64,000 bases of DNA from JBIKIW01 sp044361365 (lineage in GTDB: Bacteria; Patescibacteriota; JACMRA01): positions 12,545 through 76,544 of the forward strand of contig JBIKIW010000001.1 in the NCBI GenBank assembly GCA_044361365.1, in the 5' to 3' direction. Position 1 is the stretch's first letter, and each line of letters begins with the position of its first letter. Of the stretch, positions 53,395 to 62,771 are shown one piece after another. The position numbers and the translations under genes are program-made. Below the pieces are notes generated by a model, which was given only the letters and a program-made list of their open reading frames with translations, did no database searches and was not told the DNA's origin.

Positions 53395-53480
53395 AATATT
53401 TTTAGGTTACAAGAGTTTGATTTTTCTGTAAATGTTATTTTTTCAAGATCTTGTGCAGGTGGAATTATTTTTGGGAGAAT

Positions 53481-53517
53481 TTGACATAATACTGAAATCA
53501 GTATATTTTACTGAAAT
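53481..53517 (+). promoter_or_regulatory. Promoter and operator of the toxin-antitoxin pair
   Basis: TTGACA (53481-53486), 17 bases, TATTTT (53504-53509), ATG at 53518, so leaderless. The spacer holds ACTGAAATCAGT, an inverted repeat, and ACTGAAAT recurs just before the ATG: likely binding sites for the antitoxin. Confidence 0.6.
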
Positions 53518-53763
53518 ATGATCACCAAAACCGTTAGAATAACTTTAGATTTACCCCTTAAATTGCACACTCAAGTCAAAACTAAAGCAAGTCAAAATGG
53601 GCAAACTCTAAAGCAGTTTTTTATAGATTTGGCGACTGGTAAAAATCAAAATTTAGTAAATGCCAAAAAAAATACTAGGAAAATGCCAAAAGGTGTGAAA
53701 CTTGGTGTAAATGAGGATCAGATCAAACAAATAATTAGTGAAACATGGCTACCAAAGTTTTAA
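53518..53763 (+). CDS. Ribbon-helix-helix-like antitoxin
   Basis: 81 residues. VRITLDLPLKLHTQVKTKAS and NGQTLKQFFIDLA form the beta strand and two helices of a ribbon-helix-helix DNA-binding domain. The C-terminal part (KMPKGVKLGVNEDQIKQI) should wrap the toxin. It overlaps the toxin gene by 19 bases, the usual tight coupling. It probably represses its own promoter through the repeats noted upstream. Confidence 0.82.
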   Translation: MITKTVRITLDLPLKLHTQVKTKASQNGQTLKQFFIDLATGKNQNLVNAKKNTRKMPKGVKLGVNEDQIKQIISETWLPKF

Positions 53764-54185
53764 TTGATACCAATGTTTTGATTTACACTTTCGTTGTAGA
53801 TAGTCCATTTTATGCAAAAAGTAGAGAGTTTTTGGAAGGTTTAATTCAAGATAAAGAAGTGGAAATTTGCATTACTGAAAAATCACTTTTTGAAATGGTA
53901 GTTGTTTTTGCAAGTCCAGCTTTTTTGGGCAAAATTGAAGTGGTGCAAATAAAAGAATATTTGTCGTATTTAAGCGATGAACCATTCACAATTTTGTACT
54001 CAAACCAACAAATTACCAGCACCGTTTGGAGGTTATTTTTCAATTTACCTGTTCGTAAAAATAGAATTTATGACTTGATTCTGGCTGCAACTGCTATTGA
54101 AAACGGAGTTGATATAATTTATACCAAAAATGTTAAAGATTTTGAAAATATTAAGGAGTTAAAAATATTTGATCCAACTATTTAA
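53745..54185 (+). CDS. vapC: VapC-type PIN-domain toxin
   Basis: 146 residues with PIN acidic residues: KVLIDTNVLIYTF (Asp9), TEKSLFEMVVVFA (Glu), RIYDLILAATAIENGVDII (Asp) and TKNVKDFENI (Asp). PIN toxins cut RNA, often tRNA. It is translationally coupled to the antitoxin gene upstream. The 3' end meets the converging tpiA by 4 bases. Confidence 0.9.
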   Translation: MATKVLIDTNVLIYTFVVDSPFYAKSREFLEGLIQDKEVEICITEKSLFEMVVVFASPAFLGKIEVVQIKEYLSYLSDEPFTILYSNQQITSTVWRLFFNLPVRKNRIYDLILAATAIENGVDIIYTKNVKDFENIKELKIFDPTI

Positions 54186-54946
54186 TTTTGAAAATGTCCG
54201 ATAATTTTACCAAAAACTTCTGGTTTAAGGCTTGCCCCTCCGATCAAAAATCCATCAATATTTTCAATTTTACTAAGATCTCCGATATTTTTATCATCTA
54301 CACTTCCACCATAAATTAGTTGCAGATTTGTGAGTCTTTTTGTTCCAAATTCTACTTCCACAACTTTTCTGATAAAGTTTAAAACCTCCAAAATTGTTTC
54401 TGGAGTGGCAGTTTTGCCTGTACCGATTGCCCAAACTGGTTCGTAGGCGAGTATGATTTTTTTATCTAAAAATTTATCCAAATTTGCTAAGGCAATTTCT
54501 ACCTGCTCTTTTAGTTCATCAAAATTTATCCCAGTTTTATCTTGACTGTAGCCAATGCAAACAACTGGAGTTAAGTTTGCTTCTAGAGCTTTTTGAATTT
54601 TTTGATTGATTTCAGAGTTTTCGAGTTTGCGTAAAGATCTAGTTTCAGAGTGACCAATTAAACAATATTTTACTCCAAATGAGGCCACCATTTTGGCTGA
54701 TAATTCTGAGGTAAAAGCTCCGTTTTCGTAGGCTGAAACATCTTGAGAGCCAATTTCAAAATAACTTTGTGATTCACTTTTAGCCAAATCTGCTTGCAAG
54801 AAAAGTGGGGTAGGTGGGAAAATTACCACTTCAGAATTTAGCTTAGTTTGGCTGATTTTGGTGTATTCTTTAAGCAGATTATCGCCTTCTTCAAAAGTAG
54901 GTGGGTTAAGTTTCCAATTAAAACCCAAGAAAAATTGTTTGGACAT
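54182..54946 (-). CDS. tpiA: Triosephosphate isomerase
   Basis: About 254 residues from MSKQFFLGFNWKLNPPT at 54946; an earlier in-frame start gives 12 extra basic residues not usual for TIM. Catalytic residues: Asn and Lys in FNWKLN, His in CLIGHSETR, Glu in LAYEPVWAIGTGKTATPE; LIYGGSV and GFLIGGASLK bind phosphate. It interconverts dihydroxyacetone phosphate and glyceraldehyde 3-phosphate. Confidence 0.96.
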   Translation of the reverse strand: MSKQFFLGFNWKLNPPTFEEGDNLLKEYTKISQTKLNSEVVIFPPTPLFLQADLAKSESQSYFEIGSQDVSAYENGAFTSELSAKMVASFGVKYCLIGHSETRSLRKLENSEINQKIQKALEANLTPVVCIGYSQDKTGINFDELKEQVEIALANLDKFLDKKIILAYEPVWAIGTGKTATPETILEVLNFIRKVVEVEFGTKRLTNLQLIYGGSVDDKNIGDLSKIENIDGFLIGGASLKPEVFGKIIGHFQN

Positions 54947-55023
54947 ATATTTAAACTTAATTTTTTTGATTAATTTAGGCAAGGTTTTGACAAAGGCTAT
55001 TATTCACAGCTTGTTTATTTTAT

Positions 55024-56472
55024 ATGAACTTTAAAGCTTTTAGATTAATTTTTATCCGTCAGATTACTCAAAAATGGAGTAGATTTTTATTAGCTTCTGG
55101 TGGAATTTTGATTGGAGTTTGGGCAATTAGTTTGATTTCTAGTCTTGGTTTTGGAGTGAACAATGCCATTGTAAAAGCTATTAATTCACAGGCTTCGATT
55201 CGCCGAATAGACATGACTAAAGTTGAGGGAGGCGAGTACAAATTTGATGCGGAACCAAAATATTATGCTTTTAGAAAAGATGATTTTTATAGAGACTTTA
55301 ACGATCCAAAAATTGTAGATAAAGATATTGAATATTTTGCCGACTTGTATTTTCACTCAGACCTCGATTCGAGTTCTCAAAATTGCCAGAAAGATTTTGT
55401 GAAAGTGAGCCCGTTGGATCAAGGTCAACTACAAACTTTTAACCAAAAATGTACTAGCGGACAACTAAGGCACGTAACTTGGTCTGAGTTTGAAGCAAAT
55501 TTTGGATCCAAATTTGTAGCGGGTTCTAGCAAACCAAAAGCTGGTCAGATAGCAAGTTGTTTTAAGTGTGGAAGCTATAAGTTAAATGAGAAATTGGGGG
55601 TAAAAGAGCCAAAAGATTTGATTGGTAAAAAGATTACGATAGAATTTACCAAAACCCCACCAATCGCTAAGTTCGGGCAACTTATCCAAGCCAGAAGTAT
55701 CAGAAATCAGCAATATCCGATTACCAAAACTCAACCAGTAAGTTACGAAATTTCAGCAGTTGTTGACGACCGAGATTCGCAGGCTGGACTTTCTAATGTA
55801 GCTACAGCATCAGCAAATTTTTGGTTAAACCCGGATGCCTACGAAGTAACTTTTGATCAAGTTGAATTACCTTTCGAGAAAAAAGATGCGGGCTATGTAA
55901 GTGGTTCAGTATTTGTGGATAGTTATGATAATTTAGATAAAGTTCAGCAGTTTGCCAAAGATAAAGGCTATGCTCCAATTTCGGCTCTGAAGTTTTTAGC
56001 GGATCAGATCGGCACAGCGGCTTTGGTTTTGAGCTTTATTTTATCAGCTTTTGGAGTCATTGCTATGATTGCTTCGGTTTTTGGAATTATAAATGTGATG
56101 ACAATTTCGGTTTTGGAAAGACGTAAAGAGATTGGAGTGTTAAAATCTTTAGGGGCAAAAGATCGAGATATATTCTTTGTTTTCTTGTTGGAATCTTCAT
56201 TTTTGGGTTTGGTGGGTTGGTTTTTGGCAATGGTGGTAACTCTTCTTTCCAACAGTGCGGTTTCAGCGATTTTTAAGGCAGTTTTGAAGTCAAATGAATC
56301 CTGGAGAAATAATTTGCAAGGTCTTGGAATTACAGCTTTTGAGCCAACTTTACCTTGGTATATTGCGGTAGGAACTTTGGCTTTGGCATTAGTTTTCACA
56401 ACTTTGTCGGGTATATTTCCAGCAATCAGGGCAGGGCAACAAAATCCAGTGGACGTGCTGAGGTCGGAGTAG
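55024..56472 (+). CDS. MacB/FtsX-like ABC transporter permease
   Basis: 482 residues. N-terminal membrane helix (about 20-42), large outer domain (45-330) with four Cys (CQKDF, QKCTSG, ASCFKCGSY), then three helices of the FtsX domain with VMTISVLERRKEIGVLKSLG, which contains the cytoplasmic coupling motif ERRKEIG-LK. The ATPase partner is not adjacent. TTGACA (54987-54992) lies upstream. Export of peptides or lipids, or mechanical signalling at the envelope, is inferred from the family. Confidence 0.88.
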   Translation: MNFKAFRLIFIRQITQKWSRFLLASGGILIGVWAISLISSLGFGVNNAIVKAINSQASIRRIDMTKVEGGEYKFDAEPKYYAFRKDDFYRDFNDPKIVDKDIEYFADLYFHSDLDSSSQNCQKDFVKVSPLDQGQLQTFNQKCTSGQLRHVTWSEFEANFGSKFVAGSSKPKAGQIASCFKCGSYKLNEKLGVKEPKDLIGKKITIEFTKTPPIAKFGQLIQARSIRNQQYPITKTQPVSYEISAVVDDRDSQAGLSNVATASANFWLNPDAYEVTFDQVELPFEKKDAGYVSGSVFVDSYDNLDKVQQFAKDKGYAPISALKFLADQIGTAALVLSFILSAFGVIAMIASVFGIINVMTISVLERRKEIGVLKSLGAKDRDIFFVFLLESSFLGLVGWFLAMVVTLLSNSAVSAIFKAVLKSNESWRNNLQGLGITAFEPTLPWYIAVGTLALALVFTTLSGIFPAIRAGQQNPVDVLRSE

Positions 56473-56490
56473 GTTTTTACCTAAACAAAA

Positions 56491-56512
56491 ACCCCGAGGG
56501 TGAGTTCGGGGT
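56491..56512. terminator. Bidirectional terminator between converging genes
   Basis: ACCCCGA and TCGGGGT form a 7-bp stem around GGGTGAGT. A T-run follows more clearly on the minus strand (TTTTTGTTTAGG), serving the anti-sigma-like gene; on the plus strand only ATATTTTGG follows. Confidence 0.7.
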
Positions 56513-56532
56513 GATATTTTGGTTAGTATTTT

Positions 56533-58005
56533 TTACTTAAAACTGCTTTGGGAGATTATTTGATTATACTCTTTAAGAAGTTCTTCAGAAGGCAGTCTAT
56601 TGCTTATTTTTTGGCTTTGTCCGTCATCACTTCCAGTATTTATACCCACAGTATAGTAAATAGTTGTTTTAGGGTTGGTTGTGTCTATATAAGTTGAGGT
56701 AATTTTTGTAGTACTTGTATTGCCACATGTAGGAATTGTCTGACCGTATGCACTGTAAATTTGATTACCACCTCCATATTTGGTGAGATTATAAACATAT
56801 CTGTTCAAACCATTAGCAAATTTTTCAGTATTAGTTACATCAGGTAAAACCGCACCACCTAAACAACCCTCAATAAAAGGTTGGATAGTAAATTTAATAT
56901 AATTTCCATCTTTTTTGGTAAGTGTAACGAAGGTTCTTGTGGTTTCATCGCTACTATCTTTTAAAACCCAACTATCTGGATAAACTAGCTTGAAGTTAGG
57001 GAAATACTGGTTGCTGTAGGTTTGGAGGTTGTTGTTTGAGGCTGTTATAAATTGTAAGGTTAAAGATTCCTCTACTGTATTTTTGTAATTACCTTTTTCA
57101 ATTAAATAAGTTTTGTTGTTGTAATTCATAAAATAAAACAATCCAGCACCTTCCGGTCTTTCTACTTCTGTTTTATAAAGGTTTGTAATGTCTTTTTCGC
57201 ACGAAAGGCTTGTTAAAACTAACTCTGTACAAAAATCTTTCTTGGATAAGCTTTGCTTTTTTACGGCAAAGCCTTCGTTTATTTCAAAAAATGTATTTTT
57301 ATTACCTATTTTTGCTGAAAAGCTTTTATCAAAATCCTCTAAAGAATAACCTTTGTCGAAACAAGAAATGTAAAATCCGGCACCTGGACCACTTCCTTCA
57401 TTGCCGTAATATCCAATATTTTGTAAGGGAGTAATGAACTTAGAAAAACCTTCTGAATAATTTACAATATTTTTTTGCAATTCAAATTTAGATTGTCTTT
57501 GAACTGTTTTTTTGAATCTTGCGGACAGCCCACAATTGTTCAAGTTTTCCACAGAATAGCCATTATCAGCTACTAGAGGAGGTTCAGATTGAACAGCTGT
57601 TTCAGTGCTTGATGAGCTAACCGCTTTCTCACTCGAAGAAACAGAACTCTCCGCACTGCTTGAATTAGAGCTTGAAGACGAACTGCTTGAACTAGAAGAT
57701 TTATTATTTCCAGTTAAAATACTACTAGGTTTAAACTCTTTAGGAGCTAATCCTTCGGCAGCAAATACTCCTACAGTAGAAGTTAAGATTAAAAATATAG
57801 AAGTTGCTAGAATTGCGTGTTTGCCGATCCAGGCTGTGAGTTGTGTGTAAGACATATTGAGTTGTTGTAATATTGAAATATTTTGAGGTTTATTAAGATG
57901 AATATAATTTTTAAAAGAGCTTTTTTTAGCTAAAATATAGCTTGGGTTTAGCTCAAACCAAAATTGCAAGTTTTCTTCTGTTTCAAAAGGATTTTGGGAA
58001 GTCAT
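56533..58005 (-). CDS. Likely anti-sigma factor with Ser-rich outer domain
   Basis: 490 residues. About 70 cytoplasmic residues (NPFETEENLQFWFELNPSY), one membrane helix (about 77-96, ILATSIFLILTSTVGVFAA), a poly-Ser linker (SSSSSSSSSSSNSSS) and a 370-residue outer domain with several Cys. It begins 6 bases after the sigma-factor stop, the normal position of a membrane anti-sigma partner, and the topology fits. No zinc-type anti-sigma motif is visible, so the role is inferred from context. The outer domain lacks any enzyme signature I recognise. Confidence 0.65.
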   Translation of the reverse strand: MTSQNPFETEENLQFWFELNPSYILAKKSSFKNYIHLNKPQNISILQQLNMSYTQLTAWIGKHAILATSIFLILTSTVGVFAAEGLAPKEFKPSSILTGNNKSSSSSSSSSSSNSSSAESSVSSSEKAVSSSSTETAVQSEPPLVADNGYSVENLNNCGLSARFKKTVQRQSKFELQKNIVNYSEGFSKFITPLQNIGYYGNEGSGPGAGFYISCFDKGYSLEDFDKSFSAKIGNKNTFFEINEGFAVKKQSLSKKDFCTELVLTSLSCEKDITNLYKTEVERPEGAGLFYFMNYNNKTYLIEKGNYKNTVEESLTLQFITASNNNLQTYSNQYFPNFKLVYPDSWVLKDSSDETTRTFVTLTKKDGNYIKFTIQPFIEGCLGGAVLPDVTNTEKFANGLNRYVYNLTKYGGGNQIYSAYGQTIPTCGNTSTTKITSTYIDTTNPKTTIYYTVGINTGSDDGQSQKISNRLPSEELLKEYNQIISQSSFK

Positions 58006-58011
58006 AAAAGT

Positions 58012-58537
58012 TTAGTTATGGTGTTTTTGCCAAAGATCAATGCAAACTTTACGAAGTTTTTTGAGACTACGAGACAATTTTTGGCGTACATTTTCAGGTT
58101 TTAAATTAAAAACTTGAGCAATTTCAACAGCTTTTTGGTCGTACATCACGCAAAGTTCGACAATTTTATACTCATTTTCTTTCAGGTTTTGTTGCACACA
58201 TTCCATCAAATCTTGAGTTTTTTTGCTTGAAATGATCAGAGCGATATTTATCCAAATCCTCAGTAATTGTGTCCAAATTATCGTCCAAAGAAAGTGTTGT
58301 TGGCTGTTTGACTTTGTGATTAATGAAATCAGCTAAAGAGCTACGAGCAATTTTCCAAAGATAGCCGTGTGGATTTTCGAGCGTCGTGTTTTGATTGCTT
58401 ATTTTGTTGATAAATTTAGTTAAAACCAAACTCGTTAGCTCCTCTACATCTGCTTGATTGTTTAGCCTTCTGAAAAAATAGCCAAAAACTTTTGGATAAT
58501 ATTCTTCCCAGCTGTTTTGAATTTGTTTTTGAGTCAT
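58012..58537 (-). pseudogene. ECF sigma factor, frame broken at an A-run
   Basis: Two overlapping frames together make one sigma factor of about 175 residues. The first (58172-58537) has sigma region 2: VFGYFFRRLNNQADVEELTS, LVLTKFI and the NPHGYLWKIARSSLADFI block. The second (58012-58209) has region 4: NEYKIVELCVMYDQKAVEIA and QVFNLKPENVRQKLSRSLKK. They join at a run of seven A near 58217-58223; with six A the frame is continuous (HFKQK-TQDLMECV). Sequencing error, decay or ribosomal slippage are all possible. The factor would drive an envelope response with the downstream membrane protein. Confidence 0.8.
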
Positions 58538-58689
58538 GGGATTTGCAAATACCGAACAGATAGACCGTCTTTTTGTAAAAACGTGACAGTTTTAAAAGAT
58601 AACCCATTTTAATCACAAAATTTAGTTTGAGCAAGCACATTGACGATTTACCTAAAAGAATAGTTTTGTTGATTTGTTTAAAGAATTTT

Positions 58690-60828
58690 ATGACTAAATT
58701 AAATTATAAAACCTCGTTAGCAATTGTACTAATTTTACTAACCTCAACTGGTGGTATATTTGCTTTTGCAAGCTCAAAAATCCCCACTGCAAGCACTAAA
58801 AAAGTTAGTCAAAATCAATCTTTAGAAAGTTCTAGTTTGGCTCAAAAAGATACCGTGCAAGCTAAAAATAGCTCGTCTTCTGAAGCTAATTCTCAAACTT
58901 CGTTAAGTTTAAGCAGTTCAAACTCTTCTAGTTCACAAAACACTCAAAAAATTGTTCAAGCTGTCGAAACTACAACTCAAACTTTTACTGGAATTTTCGG
59001 ATATATGGAGGTTTCCCACAAAAATCCGTACTTTTATTTATCATCATTAAATTCAGGAAATGTTGAAATTGATACCACAAGTTTTAACAATTCAGTTGAT
59101 TTAAAAAACCTAATCGGAAAAGAGGTTTCAGTTTTAGGAAAATATTTTACAGGCGATTCTCAAAAAATCTCTTTAGAAAAAATTGAAGCTAAAGCAGGAC
59201 AAAACGATTCCAAGATTGAATCAGCGACTGATATTCAAATTAAGCCTATCGCAGCAAGTCGAAGAATTGTTACCGTAATGTGTAAATTTGCTGATGTAAG
59301 CGCCGAATCCAAAAACCAAGCTTGGTTTGCAAATAGATTAAATGGTACAGACTTAGCCAGTTCAAACACCTTCTGGAAACAAATTTCAGATAACCAATTT
59401 AATGTAACAGGTGATGCTTTAGGTTGGTACACTTTACCTCAACCAAGATCATATTATGTTGTAAATGGAAATGGTGACATCAACAAACTCTTAAGTGATT
59501 GTAGTAAAGTTGCTGATCCAAATATTTATTATCCAAACTACGATGCCATAAACATGGTTTTTAATTCAACTATAGACAATTTCGCTGCTGGTTGGGGGAC
59601 GCTCGGATCTTACACTCAAGGCTTTGATGGGGTTTACAAAGGTTATGGTATAACTTGGATTGGAAGTAACGGCTGGATACACTCGAATGTTATTCAGCAC
59701 GAAATTGGTCACACATTAGGATTGGATCACTCTACAGCTAATGGAGATGAGTATGGCTCTGATTGGGACGTTATGAGCTATGGTTATGGCTACGAATCTG
59801 GAATTGAAGGGGCTTTACCAACGGGATTGATTGGTTTTTATGGCTATAGATTAGGATTTATTCCTAGTAGCCAAGTAAGTACACCTTATAGTTTTAACAC
59901 TCCTCAAAATTTTAAATTGGAAAAACTGAATCAATTTGTTTCTAGTGGTGATAACACTAGGTTGATAATTTTTCAATCACCAACTTCTGGATCGATTTAC
60001 ACTTTAGAAACTCGTAAAAAAGTTGGATTTGATAAATATATTCCTTACGAAGGTGTTCTTGTTCACACAGTTAGCGGTTATTACGGTAAACCAAATGTAG
60101 TGGATATTCAAAACGATGAAAATGTAAACAATGTGGGTTCTGTACTAGGTGTCGGTAGCGTATACAAACTACCTACAGACGATATTGTAATTAGGGTAAC
60201 AGGTAGCTATAGTACCGGTTACAACGTGACAATTGGTAAAGCTTTGTCGGTTGAAATAACTTCACCTAGTACTACAGCGAGGTTACTACCAAATTCTAAC
60301 TATCAAGTCACAGCCAATGCCTCTGAGTTTGGCGGTAGTGTTTCAAAAGTTGAATTTTATTCAAATGGTAATTTGATTGGAACAGATCTTACAGCTCCCT
60401 ACACATACGATCTAACTAATCTTGCCAAGGGTGATTATCAAATAACAGCTAAAGCTTACAACCTTTCGCAAACTATAGTAACCTCTAATTCAAAAAATAT
60501 TGTAGTAGCTGATGACCTTAATTATCAAACAATCATCAAGGGTGTTGATCTTTCCTACAATCATCTTACTGGAATTTTAAACTATAAAGAAAACTATCAA
60601 TCAGCAAATTCATGTGATAAGATAGTGAGTATATCCTGGTACAAAGACTCAAACAATAAAATAACTTTTTATCACAGTCCTAACTATACCACATCTAAAG
60701 AAAGTATGTGCAGTCAGAACTTTTCAGTCATAGCCTATCAAACAACCCTTAATTTGTTTCTAACTTCTAATGAATTAACTAATTTCACATCAAATTTTGA
60801 TATATCTAATACAACCTTCTACCCTTAA
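58690..60828 (+). CDS. Secreted metzincin-like metalloprotease with Ig domain
   Basis: 712 residues from ATG 58690 (MTKLNYKTSLAIVLILLTST), a signal peptide of about 27 residues. Ser-rich linker (about 45-95), a small beta domain (LIGKEVSVLGKYF), then a gametolysin-like (M11) catalytic domain with HEIGHTLGLDH near residue 337 and the Met-turn VMSYG after it. The C terminus holds an Ig-like domain (VEITSPSTTARLLPNSNYQV) and about 90 further residues. It lies divergently from the sigma factor gene with 150 bases between, so it may be under its control. Confidence 0.87.
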   Translation: MTKLNYKTSLAIVLILLTSTGGIFAFASSKIPTASTKKVSQNQSLESSSLAQKDTVQAKNSSSSEANSQTSLSLSSSNSSSSQNTQKIVQAVETTTQTFTGIFGYMEVSHKNPYFYLSSLNSGNVEIDTTSFNNSVDLKNLIGKEVSVLGKYFTGDSQKISLEKIEAKAGQNDSKIESATDIQIKPIAASRRIVTVMCKFADVSAESKNQAWFANRLNGTDLASSNTFWKQISDNQFNVTGDALGWYTLPQPRSYYVVNGNGDINKLLSDCSKVADPNIYYPNYDAINMVFNSTIDNFAAGWGTLGSYTQGFDGVYKGYGITWIGSNGWIHSNVIQHEIGHTLGLDHSTANGDEYGSDWDVMSYGYGYESGIEGALPTGLIGFYGYRLGFIPSSQVSTPYSFNTPQNFKLEKLNQFVSSGDNTRLIIFQSPTSGSIYTLETRKKVGFDKYIPYEGVLVHTVSGYYGKPNVVDIQNDENVNNVGSVLGVGSVYKLPTDDIVIRVTGSYSTGYNVTIGKALSVEITSPSTTARLLPNSNYQVTANASEFGGSVSKVEFYSNGNLIGTDLTAPYTYDLTNLAKGDYQITAKAYNLSQTIVTSNSKNIVVADDLNYQTIIKGVDLSYNHLTGILNYKENYQSANSCDKIVSISWYKDSNNKITFYHSPNYTTSKESMCSQNFSVIAYQTTLNLFLTSNELTNFTSNFDISNTTFYP

Positions 60829-60860
60829 CCTTTAAAAGACCTAAAGTTTTTTCTAATAGT

Positions 60861-60890
60861 TTTACAACAACTCAAAAATATTTATATAAT
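60861..60890 (+). promoter_or_regulatory. Promoter of msrA
   Basis: TTTACA (60861-60866), 18 bases, perfect TATAAT (60885-60890), 23 bases before the ATG. Confidence 0.65.
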
Positions 60891-60913
60891 CTACCCTTAC
60901 TAAAAATATTACT

Positions 60914-61441
60914 ATGATTGAAAATATAATTTTAGGTGGAGGCTGTTTTTGGTGTTTAGAAGCTGTATTTCAGCGAGTTAAAGGTGTAACTGAAGTTATT
61001 TCTGGTTATGCTGGAGGTCAAACTGAAAACCCTGATTATGAAGAAGTTTGTGGTGGTCAAACCGGTCACGCCGAAGTCATTAAAGTTAGCTTTGATTCTA
61101 GCAAAATAAAATTATCAGAAATTTTAGACATATTTTTTCACCTTCACGATCCAACCACTCTAAACAGACAAGGAAGCGATACTGGAACTCAATACAGATC
61201 GGTGATTTTTTATAATCAAAAAGACCAAAAAGAAGTTATTCAAAATGCTTTAGAGAATGCTCAAAAAGATTGGCAAGATCCAATCGTTACTGAAATTTTA
61301 GCAGACCAAACATTCTATCTAGCTGAAAAATATCACCAAAACTACTTTAACAACAACCCAACTCAAGGTTATTGCCGAGTCATTATTAGTCCGAAAGTCA
61401 CCAAACTAAAAGAAAAATACTTTGAAAAAGCTGTTGATTGA
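60914..61441 (+). CDS. msrA: Peptide methionine sulfoxide reductase MsrA
   Basis: 175 residues. The active-site motif LGGGCFWCLEAVFQRVKGV contains the catalytic Cys; SGYAGGQTENPDYEEVC, GQTGHAEVI, FFHLHDPTTLNRQGSDTGTQ and SVIFY are all as expected. It repairs S-epimers of oxidised methionine. The C-terminal recycling Cys is probably GYCRVI. Stop is TGA. Confidence 0.97.
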   Translation: MIENIILGGGCFWCLEAVFQRVKGVTEVISGYAGGQTENPDYEEVCGGQTGHAEVIKVSFDSSKIKLSEILDIFFHLHDPTTLNRQGSDTGTQYRSVIFYNQKDQKEVIQNALENAQKDWQDPIVTEILADQTFYLAEKYHQNYFNNNPTQGYCRVIISPKVTKLKEKYFEKAVD

Positions 61442-61452
61442 CTTTAACTTAC

Positions 61453-61481
61453 TTGCCCTTTTGCTACCTTTAGTTTAGACT
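61453..61481 (+). promoter_or_regulatory. Promoter of the SWIM-domain gene
   Basis: TTGCCC (61453-61458), 17 bases, TAGACT (61476-61481); the ATG at 61488 lies only 6 bases further, giving a leaderless transcript. Confidence 0.5.
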
Positions 61482-61487
61482 AAAACA

Positions 61488-62648
61488 ATGTTGTCTTATC
61501 TCAAAACAGTTCAAAAGTTGGTGCATCCATCCATTTACCAGCGGGGGATAAAGCTTTATTTAGATGGATCTCTTGTAGGTTTTGAAGAAATGCTTTTGGA
61601 CTATTGGCGTGAATATAAGGTTGTTGGAACCGACGAATACATAGTTAAAATCCCCTTATTACATTTAGCCCTAAGCAGGGAAAAATTTGACCAAGCAGAT
61701 CAAGCTCTGGAGGAAAGTGTGACTTGCACTTGTCCTTACTTTTTGGAGCATGGAGTTTGCAAGCATATCGCAGGTGTTTGTGCATCTTTAGATAAGGAAT
61801 TTGACATTGGGTTGCAGCAAACTAAAACTAAAATTGCCCGTCAACAAACAGACCAGATTTTGGATCAAATTTTTGAAGCTGAAAAAACTCGCAACCTTAG
61901 AGAATTTCAAGAATTTCTGGATTTTTACCTACAATCTTCACGTGCCACAGATTATCGTTGGTTTGAAGAATTTGTGGTTGCAGTAAATGAAAATCCAAAA
62001 GATTATGAACCATTTTTAGTGAATTTGCACAGTATAATTTCTCGTAATTTAGCTGATTATGATCAAGAAAAAAAAGTAATTCCGCTAATTCAAAAATCTC
62101 TACTTTTTGGAAACATCTTGTGGTGGAATTTTTGGCAAAAACACTTTTTGGAAATTCACCAGAGTCGCCAAGTTGAAATTTGGGTAGAAATTTGGGAGAT
62201 GAGATTTGTAGGGCTTTTAAAAGATTTTCAGTCAACTGTAGATGATTTTATGAAGAATTTATCTACAAAAGAAAAACAAGAAGCTTTAGCAATTTTACAA
62301 AAGAATTTTGAACACAAAAAAGAGGTTTGGCTCGAGTTTGCTTTTGCTTCTAAATTTTGGAATTGGTTTGAACAAAATTTATTAAATCTAGACCCAGAAA
62401 TTTTAATTTTGGTAGCTCAAAATTGGCCAGAAAAACAAGAAGAAATAGAAAACTTAATCGCTCAAAAAATGCGAGTTTGGATTGATTTTTTACAACCTCA
62501 AAATAACGACGAGTTGGCTGAAGTTTTTAAAAAATGGTTAGAAAAATTAGGTGGTGGTGAAGAGTATCAATTAACAGTCGGTTATCTAAAGCAAGTTCAT
62601 AAAAAAAAGTTTGGATTAATCAAAAAAATAGTTGGTAAAAAGCTATAA
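61488..62648 (+). CDS. SWIM zinc-finger protein
   Basis: 386 residues. The SWIM motif is TCTCPYFLEHGVCKHIAGVC (about 83-102), the CxCx(n)CxH zinc site. The rest is helical and rich in Trp, Glu and Lys (FWNWFEQNLLNLDPEILI) with no enzyme motif. SWIM proteins bind DNA or protein partners; in bacteria they often accompany SNF2 helicases, but none is adjacent. Confidence 0.85.
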   Translation: MLSYLKTVQKLVHPSIYQRGIKLYLDGSLVGFEEMLLDYWREYKVVGTDEYIVKIPLLHLALSREKFDQADQALEESVTCTCPYFLEHGVCKHIAGVCASLDKEFDIGLQQTKTKIARQQTDQILDQIFEAEKTRNLREFQEFLDFYLQSSRATDYRWFEEFVVAVNENPKDYEPFLVNLHSIISRNLADYDQEKKVIPLIQKSLLFGNILWWNFWQKHFLEIHQSRQVEIWVEIWEMRFVGLLKDFQSTVDDFMKNLSTKEKQEALAILQKNFEHKKEVWLEFAFASKFWNWFEQNLLNLDPEILILVAQNWPEKQEEIENLIAQKMRVWIDFLQPQNNDELAEVFKKWLEKLGGGEEYQLTVGYLKQVHKKKFGLIKKIVGKKL

Positions 62649-62771
62649 AAAATACTTTTGATTGAACTTAATTATATGGTTTTCTTTTTGGGCTTGTTTA
62701 AACTAAAAAAGTGAGAAATAATAGTTATAGACTCAAATTAAGTCACATTTTAAACAAAAATATTTATATTT

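Noticed and set aside
61897..62235. 112-codon frame opposite the SWIM gene
   Set aside because: It is fully antisense to a well-supported gene and has no recognisable domain or start context.
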